In this document: in pieces, positions 1 to 11,200 of the stretch
Position numbering within the stretch: the stretch's first letter is position 1
Layout of the letters: every line of letters begins with the position of its first letter
DNA from: Actinomycetospora succinea
GTDB lineage: Bacteria; Actinomycetota; Actinomycetes; Mycobacteriales; Pseudonocardiaceae
Assembly: GCF_004363095.1 (NCBI RefSeq)
Contig: NZ_SNYO01000001.1
Location: 620,001 to 684,000, forward strand
Length of the DNA stretch: 64,000 bases
Direction: 5' to 3'
Translations under genes and position numbers: made by a program
The notes under the pieces: generated by a model
Databases searched by the model: none
Told to the model about the DNA's origin: nothing
The model's input: only the letters and a program-made list of their open reading frames with translations

Positions 1-19
1 TTCGTCTCGAGGGTGCTGG

Positions 20-874
20 TCACGAGGGATCCGGTGCCAGGGGCTCGTGCCGGGCGTCACCCGTCGCCGCTCCGGGGGCCACCTCCGAGCGCCGACGGCG
101 CCGCCGCGCCGGCACGCACATCGGCGTGTGCTCCTCGGGGTCCGGGACGATCCGCACGTCGAGCCCGAAGACGGCGCGCACCATCGCCGCGTCGACGACG
201 TCGGCGGGCGGGCCCTGGGCGTGGATGCGGCCGCGGTCCATGGCGACGAGGTGGTCGGCGTACCGGCAGGCCTGGTTGAGGTCGTGCAGGACCATGACGA
301 CGGTGCGGCCCTGCTCGCGGTTGAGGTCGGCGAGCAGGTCGAGCACCTCGACCTGGTGGGCCATGTCGAGGAACGTCGTGGGCTCGTCGAGCAGGAGGGT
401 CTCGGTGTCCTGCGCCAGCGCCATCGCGATCCACGCGCGCTGGCGCTGACCGCCGGAGAGCTGGTCGAGCGCGCGCCGGCGCAGCCCGGCCGTGTCGGTG
501 ACCTCGAGGGCCCACTCGATGTGGTCCTGGTCGTCGCGGGAGAACTGCTGCAGCCACGACTGGTGCGGGTAGCGGCCGCGGGCGACGAGGTCCTCGACGG
601 TCAGCCCCTCGGGCGCGGCGGGCGACTGCGGCAGCAGGCCCAGCCGGCGGGCGACCTCGCGGGTGCCGAGCTTCGCGAGCTCGGTGCCGTCGAGCAGCAC
701 CGCCCCGGACCGCGGTGCTAGCAGCCGCGCCAGCCCGCGCAGCAGCGTCGACTTGCCGCAGGCGTTGGCGCCGACGATCGCGGTGATCGCCCCCGCGGGC
801 AGCTCGAGGGAGAGGTCGGCGACGACCGGGTCGCCGCCGTAGCCCAGGGTCAGGCCATCAGCTCGCAGGCTCAC
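20..874 (-). CDS. Ferric-siderophore ABC transporter ATP-binding protein
   Basis: This is the cytoplasmic ATPase that powers import of a ferric siderophore (FecE/FepC type). Walker A is GANACGKST at residues 35-43, the Q-loop Gln lies in LLPQSP near 83, the signature LSGGQ is at 139-143, Walker B LLLDE at 160-164 and the switch His at 197. At 284 residues it has normal family length plus an Arg-rich tail (PARRRRRR) that is not part of the fold. The start is a GTG one base after the stop of the upstream permease, so it is the last gene of the five-gene uptake operon. The iron-hydroxamate assignment comes from the neighbouring FecCD permeases and synthetase, not from this protein alone. Confidence 0.93.
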   Translation of the reverse strand: MSLRADGLTLGYGGDPVVADLSLELPAGAITAIVGANACGKSTLLRGLARLLAPRSGAVLLDGTELAKLGTREVARRLGLLPQSPAAPEGLTVEDLVARGRYPHQSWLQQFSRDDQDHIEWALEVTDTAGLRRRALDQLSGGQRQRAWIAMALAQDTETLLLDEPTTFLDMAHQVEVLDLLADLNREQGRTVVMVLHDLNQACRYADHLVAMDRGRIHAQGPPADVVDAAMVRAVFGLDVRIVPDPEEHTPMCVPARRRRRRSEVAPGAATGDARHEPLAPDPS

Positions 875-875
875 G

Positions 876-1925
876 TCAGCCCCCTCCCACGGGACGGTTC
901 GCGCGGTAGAGCAGGTAGAGGAAGAACGGCGCCCCGACGACGGCGGTCACCGTGCCGACGGGCAGCTCGATCGGGGCGAGGACGAGGCGCGCGACGAGGT
1001 CGCACACCATCACCAGCACCCCGCCGACGAGCGCGGCCGCGGGGAGCGCCGACGCCCCGGTCAGCCCGGTGAGGCGCCGGGCGATGTGCGGGGCGATGAA
1101 CGCGACGAACCCGATCGGCCCGGACGCGGCCACCGCGAACGCCGCGAGCGCCGCCGCCACGACCACCAGGCCCAGGCGGGCGCGCTGCACCGGGACGCCG
1201 AGCGCGACCGCCGACTCCTCGCCCAGCGACAGGGCGTCGAGGGCGCGGGTGAGCGCCGCGGTCGCCGGGAACAGCACGACCAGCCCCACGACCAGCGGCC
1301 AGAACTCGTCCCACGTGACGCCGTTGAGGCTGCCGACGAGCCACACGGCCGCGCGCTGGACGTCGATGAGGTCGCCGACCACCAGCAGGTACGAGGTCCC
1401 GGCGGCGAACGCGGCGGCCAGCGCGATGCCGACCAGGACCAGCCGGTACGGGGAGAGCCCGCCGCGCCACGCGAGCGCGTAGACCAGCGACGCCGACGCG
1501 ACCGCCCCGACGAAGGCGCCGACCGGCAGCACCGCGGGCGGGGCGCCGAGGATGAGGATCGCGACCCCGGTGAGGCTCGCGCCCCCGGTCACCCCGATGA
1601 CGTCGGGCGCCGCGAGCGGGTTGCGCACCAGCGTCTGGAAGATCAGCCCGGACACCCCGAGCGCCATCCCGCAGCCCAGCCCGACCAGCGCCCGCGGCAG
1701 CCGGAGCCCGACGATGATGAACTCGTCGGTGCGCGAGCCCGCCCCGACCAGCGTCGCGGCGACGTCGCCGAGCGGGATCGGGAACTCCCCGAGGCTCACC
1801 GACAGGGCCGTCGCGACGAGCCCGACCGCGACCGCACCGAGGCAGACCGCGAGCAGCCGAAGATCGAGCAGTCGCGAGAACGTCCGGGAGCGGACCGGGA
1901 CGCGGCGCGTGAGGGTGCCCGTCAC
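876..1925 (-). CDS. FecCD-family siderophore permease (second subunit)
   Basis: This inner-membrane permease should form the translocation pore with the next permease and the ATPase. It shows the FecCD hallmarks: [19 protein letters not shown] early, [11 protein letters not shown], and [14 protein letters not shown] near the cytoplasmic coupling helix, with about ten hydrophobic segments over 349 residues, the usual family length. The GTG start at 1925 overlaps the upstream permease stop in a GTGA, which implies translational coupling. A much longer open frame extends upstream, but that part is out of phase with the first permease gene and has Arg-rich shadow composition, so the GTG was preferred. 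Confidence 0.93.
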   Translation of the reverse strand: MTGTLTRRVPVRSRTFSRLLDLRLLAVCLGAVAVGLVATALSVSLGEFPIPLGDVAATLVGAGSRTDEFIIVGLRLPRALVGLGCGMALGVSGLIFQTLVRNPLAAPDVIGVTGGASLTGVAILILGAPPAVLPVGAFVGAVASASLVYALAWRGGLSPYRLVLVGIALAAAFAAGTSYLLVVGDLIDVQRAAVWLVGSLNGVTWDEFWPLVVGLVVLFPATAALTRALDALSLGEESAVALGVPVQRARLGLVVVAAALAAFAVAASGPIGFVAFIAPHIARRLTGLTGASALPAAALVGGVLVMVCDLVARLVLAPIELPVGTVTAVVGAPFFLYLLYRANRPVGGG

Positions 1926-2971
1926 AGCTGCACCAGCTTCCCGCGGCGCACCAGCCAGATGAACACCGGCGCGCCGATGACGGCCATGACGATCCCGACC
2001 TGCAGCTCGCCGGGCGAGACCAGCACGCGGCCCAGGACGTCGGCGACCAGCAGCAGGATCGGGCCCATGAGCAGCGAGTACGGCACGATCCAGCGGTAGT
2101 CCGGGCCGACCAGGGCCCGCGCCGCGTGCGGGACGACGAGCCCCACGAACCCGATCGGGCCGGCGACCGCCACGGCGCCGCCCGCGCAGCAGATCACCGC
2201 CAGCGCGGCGAGCGCCCGCGAGAGCGCCACGCGCTGGCCCAGCGACCGCGCGACGTCCTCGCCGAGCGCGAGCGCGTTGAGCGCGCGCGTCGAGGACAGG
2301 GCGAGCAGCACGCCCACGAGCAGGAACGGCTCCGCGCCCGCGAGCATCCCCAGGTCGCGGCCGGCGAGCGAGCCGACCACCCAGAACCGGAAGGCGTCGA
2401 GGGTGCCGGAGTCCAGCAGTGCCAGCGCGGAGGTCAGCGCGGTGAGCAGGGCGGCGACCGCCGCGCCCGCGAGCGCGAGGGTGACCGGGCTCGCCGCCGC
2501 CCGGCCCGAGGCCCCGAGCGCGTAGACCGCGACGGCGGCCACCCCGGCCCCCAGCAGGGCGAACCACGCGTAGCCGGTGACCGTCGTGACGCCGAGGACG
2601 TAGATCGCGGTGACCACGGCGAACGCCGCCCCGGCCTCGATGCCGAGGATGCCGGGGTCGGCGAGCGGGTTGCGGGTCACGCCCTGGATCACGGTGCCCG
2701 CGACGCCCAGCGCCGCGCCGACCGCGATCCCGATCAGCGTCCGGGGCAGCCGCAGCTCCCGGACGGCGACGTGGGCGTCGGTGCCGGCGTAGTCGGTGAA
2801 CGCGCTGATCACCTGCGCGGGGGAGACCGGCAGCGCGCCCACCGCCAGCGACAGCAGCACCGCGACGACGAGCAGCACCACCCCGGCCAGCAGGCCCGCC
2901 GCACGGGCGGTCCCGGTGGTCAGGGGTGGTGCGCTGCGCTCCTCGGCGGCAGGTGCTGCGGTCGCGGTCAT
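1922..2971 (-). CDS. FecCD-family siderophore permease (first subunit)
   Basis: This is a second FecCD permease of 349 residues that pairs with the preceding entry. Motifs are RLPRTLIGIAVGAALGVAG, RNPLADPGILG and GFVGLVVPHAARALVG, spread over about ten transmembrane segments after a short Pro/Ala-rich cytoplasmic N-terminus. The ATG at 2971 forms an ATGA overlap with the formyltransferase stop. An upstream extension of 78 codons is Arg-rich shadow sequence and was rejected. Two separate permease genes are usual for actinobacterial hydroxamate siderophore importers. Confidence 0.93.
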   Translation of the reverse strand: MTATAAPAAEERSAPPLTTGTARAAGLLAGVVLLVVAVLLSLAVGALPVSPAQVISAFTDYAGTDAHVAVRELRLPRTLIGIAVGAALGVAGTVIQGVTRNPLADPGILGIEAGAAFAVVTAIYVLGVTTVTGYAWFALLGAGVAAVAVYALGASGRAAASPVTLALAGAAVAALLTALTSALALLDSGTLDAFRFWVVGSLAGRDLGMLAGAEPFLLVGVLLALSSTRALNALALGEDVARSLGQRVALSRALAALAVICCAGGAVAVAGPIGFVGLVVPHAARALVGPDYRWIVPYSLLMGPILLLVADVLGRVLVSPGELQVGIVMAVIGAPVFIWLVRRGKLVQL

Positions 2972-3906
2972 TCGAGGTAGTCGCCCATGCGCCGGAACCA
3001 GTCGCCCGCGACGTGCTCGACACCGTCCTCGTCGAGGACGCGCTGCAGCACCAGCCCGTGCTGCCCGCCGCGCCACGCGTCGGGGCCCGCGACGACGATC
3101 ACGCCGCGGCCCTCGCGGGCGAACACCCGCCCGATCGTCCCGCCGGCCTTCTCCTGCGACACCGACGCCTCGAGCACCCGCAGGCGCCGCCCCTCGTGCA
3201 GGCACCAGGCGTTCGGGTACGGCCCGGTCTGGGCGCGGACGAGGTTGACGAGGTCCCGCGCGGACCGGTCCCAGTGGATCCTGTTGTCCGGGTCGGCGCG
3301 CTTGTGGAAGAACGACGCGTGCTCCGGGTCCTGGCGCAGCCAGTCGTGCGGCCCGTGCTCGATGCGGTCGAACGCGTCGAGCGAGAGCTCGCCGAAGAGC
3401 CCGACGGTGCGGTGGAACAGGTCCTCGGTGGTGTCGGTCGGCGTCACCGGCACCGTGCGCTGGGTGATGATGTCGCCGCGGTCGAGGTCGGCGTCCATCC
3501 AGTGCGCGGTGATGCCGACCTGGCTCTCACCGTTGATCAGCGCCCAGTTCAGCGGCGAGAAGCCCGCGTACTTCGGCAGCAGCGAGTCGTGGGTGTTCAC
3601 GGTGCCGCGCGACGGCGCCGAGAACACCTCGGGGCTGATCCACGTCCGCCAGTTGCACGCCAGGCCGATCTCGGCGCCCGAGTCCTTGATCGCCTTGACG
3701 AGCTCGTCGTCGACCGCCTTCTCGCGGTAGACGACGGGGATGCCGTGCTCGCGCGCGAGGTCCCCCATCGACTCCTCGAAGATCGCGGGCGCCCACTCGC
3801 CCTCCTCGGGGTGGCTGACGGTCAGCACCACCTCGTGGCGGGACTCGAGCAGCGCGGCGAGCAGCCGCGCTCCCCACTTCTGGTAGCCGAACAGCACGAC
3901 GCGCAT
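2968..3906 (-). CDS. N10-formyltetrahydrofolate-dependent formyltransferase, siderophore type
   Basis: A 312-residue protein of the methionyl-tRNA formyltransferase fold. The catalytic triad of that family is visible: Asn104 and His106 in NTHDSLLPKYAGFSP and Asp142 in MDADLDRGDI. A C-terminal OB-like part follows (near IHWDRSARDLVNLVRAQTG). The position inside a siderophore-import operon and divergent from a peptide synthetase suggests that it formylates an amine, most likely N5-hydroxyornithine or a similar hydroxamate precursor as in coelichelin and rhodochelin pathways, and not initiator tRNA. That role is inferred from context. No N-hydroxylating monooxygenase is found in the window, so the substrate must be made elsewhere or the role differs. 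Confidence 0.85.
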   Translation of the reverse strand: MRVVLFGYQKWGARLLAALLESRHEVVLTVSHPEEGEWAPAIFEESMGDLAREHGIPVVYREKAVDDELVKAIKDSGAEIGLACNWRTWISPEVFSAPSRGTVNTHDSLLPKYAGFSPLNWALINGESQVGITAHWMDADLDRGDIITQRTVPVTPTDTTEDLFHRTVGLFGELSLDAFDRIEHGPHDWLRQDPEHASFFHKRADPDNRIHWDRSARDLVNLVRAQTGPYPNAWCLHEGRRLRVLEASVSQEKAGGTIGRVFAREGRGVIVVAGPDAWRGGQHGLVLQRVLDEDGVEHVAGDWFRRMGDYLE

Positions 3907-3944
3907 GGGTTCCTCTCGGATCGACGGTCGGGTCAGCGGATCGA

Positions 3945-4958
3945 TCAGCGGAACAGGGTCCCGAAGGTGTCGAGGGTGCTCATCGCCCCCTGGTAGTCCG
4001 GGCGGAAGCTCGTGGAGGGCAGCTCGTAGGCGTTGCCGCTCGCGAAGGCCGGCAGCCGGGCGTAGACCGGGTTCGTCCTCAGCTGGTCCAGCGGGATCTG
4101 GCCGATCGGCAGCACGATCGCGGTCGGGGCGTCGGCGACGCGGGGGAGCAGCTCGGGGCTGGTCTCGAACGAGTCGCCGGTGCCGAACAGCGGCGGGTTG
4201 TCCGCCTTGGTGATGACGTCGTCGGGGACGAAGCCGAGGTCGCGGGCGATGGCGGGCAGCGCCGCGGTCGGCGTGATCACGTAGGGCTTGCCGTCGCGGG
4301 CCTGGTAGAGGAACACCGTCGGCTGCGGGGGCAGGCGCAGCGCGCCGCGGACCTGGGCGGCGCGGTCCTGGTAGGCCTGCAGGAGGCCCGGGACGCGGTC
4401 GGTGCGCCCGACGACCTCGGCGATCCGCCCCAGCTGGTCCTGCCACTGCGTGAACGCGGGGAGCAGGACGGTCGGCGCGATCTCCTGCAGCTGCGGGTAG
4501 GCGTTCGCGGCCTGCGCGGCGGTGAAGCCCTGGCCGCCGCCGATGATGAGGTCGGGGCGCGCGGCGGCGACCTGCTCGATCGACAGGCCGGCGCCCTCGC
4601 TGGCGAGGCGCTGCGTGCCCTGCTGCTGGGCCCGCGCCGACCAGCTCGGCGGGAACCCGGACGCGTCGGCCTGGACGCCGAGGACGCGCGGGTCGGCGGC
4701 GACCACCGGCGCCTCGAGGGTGAACAGGTCGCCCGCGAGGCTGCCCGAGAGCACGGCGATGCGCTGCGGGGCGGCGGGCACCTGCACGGGGCCGCGCTCG
4801 GACTGCACGGTGCGCGTCTCGGTCTCGGCGCTCGCCCCGGACCCGTCGCCGCCCCCGCACCCGGCCAGCACGAGCAGGGCCGCGAGGCCCACGAGCAATG
4901 CCCGCAGCCCCGGTCTCGGTGCTCGGACGGCGGCGGCGTGCTCGCCCACAGGGGCCAC
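3945..4958 (-). CDS. Siderophore-binding lipoprotein
   Basis: This is the extracytoplasmic solute-binding protein of the importer. The first 34 residues form a lipoprotein signal with lipobox LAGC and lipidated Cys34. The rest is a helical-backbone type binding domain (FepB/BtuF-like), with the family stretch SIEQVAAARPDLIIGGGQG and an exposed Asp/Glu-rich C-terminus; 337 residues is typical. The GTG start at 4958 has a strong ribosome site (GAGGGAGGA) just upstream. It is first in the uptake operon, 38 bases before the formyltransferase, and sits behind an iron-box-like site at 5018-5036. Confidence 0.92.
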   Translation of the reverse strand: MAPVGEHAAAVRAPRPGLRALLVGLAALLVLAGCGGGDGSGASAETETRTVQSERGPVQVPAAPQRIAVLSGSLAGDLFTLEAPVVAADPRVLGVQADASGFPPSWSARAQQQGTQRLASEGAGLSIEQVAAARPDLIIGGGQGFTAAQAANAYPQLQEIAPTVLLPAFTQWQDQLGRIAEVVGRTDRVPGLLQAYQDRAAQVRGALRLPPQPTVFLYQARDGKPYVITPTAALPAIARDLGFVPDDVITKADNPPLFGTGDSFETSPELLPRVADAPTAIVLPIGQIPLDQLRTNPVYARLPAFASGNAYELPSTSFRPDYQGAMSTLDTFGTLFR

Positions 4959-5017
4959 GGGTCCTCCCTCTCGTCGGCCACCCGTCGGTGCGTCGGGGGC
5001 GCTGCGTTCGTCGGAGG

Positions 5018-5036
5018 TTAGGACAGCCTTGCATCA
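5018..5036. promoter_or_regulatory. Probable DtxR/IdeR iron box (uptake operon side)
   Basis: TTAGGACAGCCTTGCATCA matches 13 of 19 positions of the DtxR/IdeR consensus by eye. It lies about 60 bp upstream of the binding-lipoprotein start on the minus strand, where an iron-dependent repressor would block its promoter. It is weaker than the site at 5136. Confidence 0.5.
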
Positions 5037-5135
5037 CCGCACCAGCCGGGTGATCGCCCGACGTGGTGATTCCGACACCGCGAGTGACCCGCACCTCGGT
5101 CCCGGCGCTTGCGCCGGCGTGGGTGAAATGGTGAG

Positions 5136-5154
5136 TTAGGTATGCCTAACCAGA
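5136..5154. promoter_or_regulatory. Probable DtxR/IdeR iron box (synthetase side)
   Basis: TTAGGTATGCCTAACCAGA matches about 15 of 19 positions of the DtxR/IdeR consensus and contains GTTAGG/CCTAAC arms. It lies 67 bp upstream of the synthetase start, in the 262-bp divergent region shared with the uptake operon. It is the best iron-box candidate in the window. Confidence 0.7.
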
Positions 5155-5220
5155 TTCGGCAGTGGGGACGTTTCGGGCAGGGGTTCGACGACGCCCGTCC
5201 CCGAGGGACGGGAGGACGGG

Positions 5221-8200
5221 TTGAGTACCGCTGTCCAGGCGCAGGCTCCGCAGGCCGAGCTGCTGGAGCTGACCGGCGCCCAGCTCGGGATCTGGAACGC
5301 GCAGTGGCTGGAGCCCGACTCGCCGCACTACCTCGTCGGCGACGTCGTCGAGATCGACGGCCGGGAGCCGCTCGACGTCGGTGCCCTCGCCGAGTCCGTG
5401 CGCCGCACCCTCGACGAGGCCGAGACGCTGCGCCTGCGGTTCCACGACACCCCCGCCGGGCCCCGGCAGTCGCTCACCGACGAGCCCGCGGTGCCGCCCG
5501 AGGTGATCGACCTGCGCGGCGAGGCCGACCCCGTCGCCGCCGCGCACGCCGCGGTGGGGGCGATCCGCACCCGCGCCGCGGAGGCGTGCCGCGGGCTGGT
5601 CGACCGCCGGCTGGACAGCCAGACGCTGTTGCGCCTCTCCGACCGCGCGGTCTGGTGGGTGCAGCTCTACCACCACGTGATCATCGACGGGTACTCCGCG
5701 GCGATGATGGCCCGGCGCACGGCCGCGCACTACACCGCGCTCGTCGGGGGCACCGAGCCCCCGGCGCCCGAGTTCGGCGCGATCGCCGACCTCGTCGCCG
5801 CCGACCGGGAGTACCGCGCGGGCGAGCGCCACGAGCGCGACCGGGCCTACTGGCGCGACCGCCTCACCCCGCTGCCCGAGCCCACCGGCGCCGCGCGCTC
5901 CGCGTCCGGGGCGCCGGAGCGCACCGTCGCCGCCGCGGTCGTCGTGCCGCCGGAGACCCTCGCGCGCCTCAGAGCCGTCGGCGAGGAGACGGCGACGACC
6001 TGGGCCGACGTGCTCATCGGCTGCTTCGCCGCCTTCCTGCACCGCGCGCACGGCGAGACCGACGTCGTCATCGGCATGCCGCTGATGTGCCGCACCGGCA
6101 AGGCCGCGCTGCGCACGCCGGCGATGGCGGTGAACCTGCTGCCGTTGCGCGTCACCGTCCGCGGGAACGACGGGCTCGCCGCGATCAGCCGTCGCGTGGC
6201 CGAGCGGATGAAGGAGATGCGCTCCCACCAGCGCTTCCGCGGCGCCGACCTGCCCCGCGAGCTGGGCGTGCCCGGGCTCGGCGGCATGCTCCTCGGCGGG
6301 ATCAACCTCAAGGCCTTCGACTACACGATCGACTTCGCCGGCTCGACCGGCGTCATGCGCAACGTCGCGGGCGGCCCGCCGCAGGACTACGAGCTGACCG
6401 CGACGCCGACCGCGGACGGGGGACTGCAGCTCGGCTTCGAGGTCGACGACCGCCTCACCGACGAGGCCGGAGTCGCGTGGCGGGCGCAGTCGCTGCTGCG
6501 GGTCGTGGACGCGCTGACCGCGCCCGCCGCCCCGCCGATCGGCGCGGTCGACCTCGTCGCCCCCGACGAGCGGGACCGGCTCCTGGCGGACTGGTCGGGC
6601 CCGGCGGCGGGCGTCCCCGACGACGTCGTCACCGCTCTCGATCGGCTCGGCGACGGCACGGCCCTCGTCTGCGGGGACGAGCGGCTCACGGGCACCGACC
6701 TCCGGGACCGCGTCCACCGCACCGCCCGGGCCCTGCGGGCGCGGGGGATCGGCACCGACGACGTCGTCGCGGTCGCGCTGCCGCGCGGGGTCGACCTCGT
6801 CGTCACCCTCCTCGCGGCGCTGGACGCGGGCGCCGCCTACCTGCCGCTGGACCTCGCGCACCCGACGACGCGGCTCCGCGAGCTGATCGACGACGCCCGT
6901 CCGGCGCTGGTGGTCGGCGAGCTCGGCGTGCCCGTCGACGCCCTCCGCGCCGAGGCCGACACCCAGCCGGCCATCGCGCCCGCCCGGGACCTGGCCCCCG
7001 ACCGCCTCGCCTACGTCATCTACACCTCCGGCTCGACCGGCCGGCCCAAGGGCGTGCTCGTCCGCGCGGGCGGGCTGTCCGGCCTGCTGGCGCACCACCC
7101 CGCGACGGCCCCCGAACTGGCCGACCGGGGCGTCCTGCGCGTCGCGCACACCTACTCGTTCGCCTTCGACGCCTCGATCGACCAGCTGCTGTGGCTGCTG
7201 CACGGCCACGAGCTGCACCTCTACGACGCCGACCTGACCAAGGACGCCGAGGAGCTGCTCGCGGCCTTCGGCGCCGACGGCATCGACGTGGTGGACACGA
7301 CGCCCTCGATGGCGACCCAGCTCGTCGACGCCGGCCTGCTCACCGGCGCGCACCCGCCGGCGCTGCTGATCCTCGGCGGCGAGGCCACCCCGCCCGCGCT
7401 GTGGCAGCGGGTCGTCGACGCGGGCGTGCCGGCCCGCAACGTCTATGGGCCCACCGAGGCGTCCGTGGACGCGACCGCCGCCGCCCTGACGCCCGGCGTC
7501 CCGACCATCGGCGGACCGCTGCCCGGCACCCGGGTCCACCTGCTCGACGTCGCCCTGGCGCCGGTCCCGCACGGCGCGGTCGGCGAGCTCTACCTCGCCG
7601 GCCCGCACCTGGCCCGCGGCTACCTGGGCCACCCGGGCACCACGGCCGAGCGCTTCCTCGCCGACCCGTTCGGTGCCCCCGGCGAGCGCATGTACCGCAC
7701 GGGCGACCTGGCCCGCTGGGTGCCGGGCCGCGGCCTCGACTACCTGGGCCGCGGCGACGGCCAGGTCAAGATCCGGGGCTACCGGATCGAGGTCGGCGAG
7801 GTCGAGGGCCGGCTCGCGGACCTGCCCGGGGTGCGCGCGGCCGCCGCGGTGGTGCGCACCGAGACCGGCCGCCCGCAGCTGGTCGGCTACGTCGTCGGCG
7901 ACGTGCCGCCCGACGACGTCCGGCGCGCCCTCGCCGAGCGGGTGCCCGAGCACATGGTGCCGTCGGCGGTGGTCGTGCTCGACGAGCTGCCCACCACCAC
8001 CAGCGGCAAGCTCGACCGCCGCGCGCTCCCGGCGCCCACGACCGCCCGCTCCGGCCGCGCCCCGGAGACGCGGTCGGAGCGGGCGCTCGCCGCGGTGCTC
8101 GCCGACGTCCTGGGCCTGGAGCGGGTCACGGCGGACGACGACTTCGTCGGCCTCGGCGGCGACAGCATCACCGCGATCGCCGTGTGCTCGCGGCTGCGCG

Positions 8201-11200
8201 CCCACGGCCTCGAGCTGCGCCCGCGCGAGCTGCTCGCGGCGCCGGACCTCGCGTCGCTGGCCGCTCTGGCGCGCCGCAGCGAGGAGGCGGTCGACGTCGA
8301 CGTCGCCGTCGACCCTGCCGGCGTCGATTTCGACGGCCCGATCCGCGAGGCCCTCCCGGCCACGGCGCTGCAGGCCGGGCTCACCGTGCACAGCCTCGCC
8401 CGCGAGGACACCGACGCCGAGGTCTACCTCGTCCAGGGCGTCCACCACCTCACCGGCACGATCGACCCGGCGCGCCTCGAGGCGGCCGCCGCCGAGCTCC
8501 TGCGTCGCAGCCCCGCGCTGCGCAGCGCCCTGACGACCGCCGCCACCGGCGAGGTCGTCCAGGTCGTGCCCGAGGAGGTCGCGCTCGGCTGGGCCCACGT
8601 CGACCTCTCCGCCGCCGCGGACCCGGAACAGGCCGTCACCGCGGCCGCCCGCGCCGAGACGGACCGCCCCTGGCACCCGGCCCGGCCGCCGCTGATCCGG
8701 TTCGTGCTGCTCACGCTCGGCGCCGGCGAGCACCGGCTGGTGATCACGAACCACCACGCGCTGCTCGACGGGTGGTCGATGCCGCTGGTGTGCCGCACGC
8801 TCTTCGCGGTCTACGACGAGCTCGGCGGCGGCACCCCCGCGCCCGCCCTGGCCCCCGTGACCGACTACCTGCGCTGGCTCGCCCGTCAGGACCGCGCGGC
8901 GTCGCTGGACGCCTGGCGCGACCGGCTCGCCGGGATCGACGAGGGCACGCGCCTGGCGCCCGCGACGAGAGGTGCCGGACTCGACCGCCCCGCCCGCCGG
9001 CAGCTCGAGCTCGACCGGGCGCTCAGCGACGACGTCCGCTCGTTCGCCAAGGCGCGCGGCGTCACGCTGGCGACGGTCGTGCAGACCGCGTGGGGCCTGC
9101 TGCTCGGGCGGCTCACCGGGCGCGACGACGTCCTGTTCGGGACGCCGGTCTCCGGGCGGTCGGGCCAGGTCGACGGCATCGAGACGATGATCGGCCAGCT
9201 CTCGAACACCGTCGTCGTCCGCCTCGCCCACCGCGACGGGGACACGGTGGAGCGGGTGCTGGCGGCGATGCACGAGCAGTCGATCGCCATGACCGACCAC
9301 CACCACGTCGGGCTCGCCGACGTCCAGCGGGCGGCCGGCGTCGGCGACCTGTTCGACACGCTGCTCGTCACCGAGAACCTGCCGATGTCGGCGCGCACCG
9401 GCGTCACGCTCGCCCCGGGCGTCGAGCTGGACGGCGTCGACACCGACGACGGCACCCACTACCCGCTGAACATCGTGGTGCTGCCCGAGCCGAGCCTGGT
9501 GATCCGCTTCGGCTACCAGCGCCACGTCTTCGACGACGACACCGTCCGCGACCTCGGCGACCGCCTGCGCACCCTGCTGCGCGACATGGTCGACCACCCC
9601 GAGCAGGCGGTGTCGCGGCTGCGGCTGCTCGAGCCGGAGCAGGAGGCCCTGGTGCTGGCGGCGGGCACCGAGCACGTCGCCGCCCACCGCGTCCGCGCGG
9701 GCTGCCTCGAGGAGTTCGCGGCCCAGGTGCGCGTGCGGCCCGACCAGGCCGCCGTCGAGTGCCGCGACCGCACGCTGACCTACGCCGAGCTGGACCGGCG
9801 GGCCAGCCGCCTCGCGCACGCCCTGCTCGCCCGCGGGGTGCGTCCCGAGCAGCCGGTGGCCGTGCTGCTGCGTCGTGACGTCGAGATGGTCGTGGCGGTC
9901 TTCGGGATCTTCAAGGCCGGCGCGGTCTACGTGCCGATGGACCCCGACTACCCCCGCGACCGGCTCGAGTACATGGCCCGCGACGCGCACGCGGTCGCCG
10001 CCCTGACCACGTCCGACGTCCCGGCCGACCTGCTGCCCCCCGACGTCCCCGCGCTGCGGCTGGACGACCCGGAGCTGCTCGAGGGGCCGGCGGACGACCC
10101 CGTCGACGCCCGCCGCGGCATGTCCGCGGACTCGCTCGCCTACGTCATCTACACCTCCGGCACCACGGGGCGGCCGAAGGGCGTCGCCGTGACCCACAGC
10201 GGCTTCCCGGGGCTCGTGGCGCTGCAGGAGGACGTCGTCGGTGTCGGGCAGGAGCGCTACCTGCACTTCGCGTCGACGAGCTTCGACGTCGCGGTCTGGC
10301 AGATGATGCTGCCGCTGCTCTCGGGCGGGACGTCGGTGATCGCGCCGGAGGAGGTGCGGCTGCCCGGCCCCGAGCTGCTCGACCACGTCGCCGAGCACCG
10401 CGTGACCGGGCTCAACCTGCTCCCGTCGTTCCTGGCCGCGATGCCCGACGACGCGCAGGTCGACCCCGACGTCTTCTTCGTCGTCGGCGCCGAGCGGCTC
10501 GACCCCGCGCTGGCCCGGCGGTGGGGCGACGGGCGGCGGGCGCTCTTCAACGCCTACGGCCCCACCGAGGTCACGATCAACGCGGTGACCTGGCGCTACG
10601 ACCCCGCCGAGCCCGCGCTCGACACCGACGAGGGGACGCTGCCCATCGGGCGGCCCGACCCCGACGTCCGCGCCTACGTGCTCGGCACCGGGCTGCGACC
10701 GGTCGGCGTCGGCATGGTCGGCGAGCTCTACCTCGCCGGTCCCGGTCTGGCGCGCGGCTACCTCGGCCTGGCCGGCCAGACCGCCGGGGCCTTCGTCGCC
10801 GACCCGTTCGGCCCGGCCGGCGAGCGGATGTACCGCACCGGCGACCGCGTGCGCTGGCGCGCCGACGGCCAGCTCGTCTACCTCGGCCGCACCGACGACC
10901 AGGTCAAGGTCCGTGGCGTGCGCATCGAGCCCGGCGAGATCGAAGCGGCGCTGGCCCGCCACCCTGCCGTGCGCGCCGGGGTCGTCGACATCCGCGACGA
11001 CCGGCTCGTCGGCTACGTCGTCCCCGTCGACGGCGCACGGATCGACCCCGCGACGCTGCGCGCAGACCTCGCGCACGTCCTGCCCACCGCCATGGTGCCC
11101 ACGGCGATCGTGCCGCTCGACCGCCTGCCGCTGGGTCCGGGCGGGAAGCTCGACCGCGGCGCCCTGCCCGCCCCGGAGCACCGGGCGAGCGACTCGCGGG

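Noticed and set aside
2968..3906. Methionyl-tRNA formyltransferase (fmt)
   Set aside because: Catalytic residues are shared, but its place within a siderophore importer operon and its divergent sequence around the substrate site favour a siderophore role.
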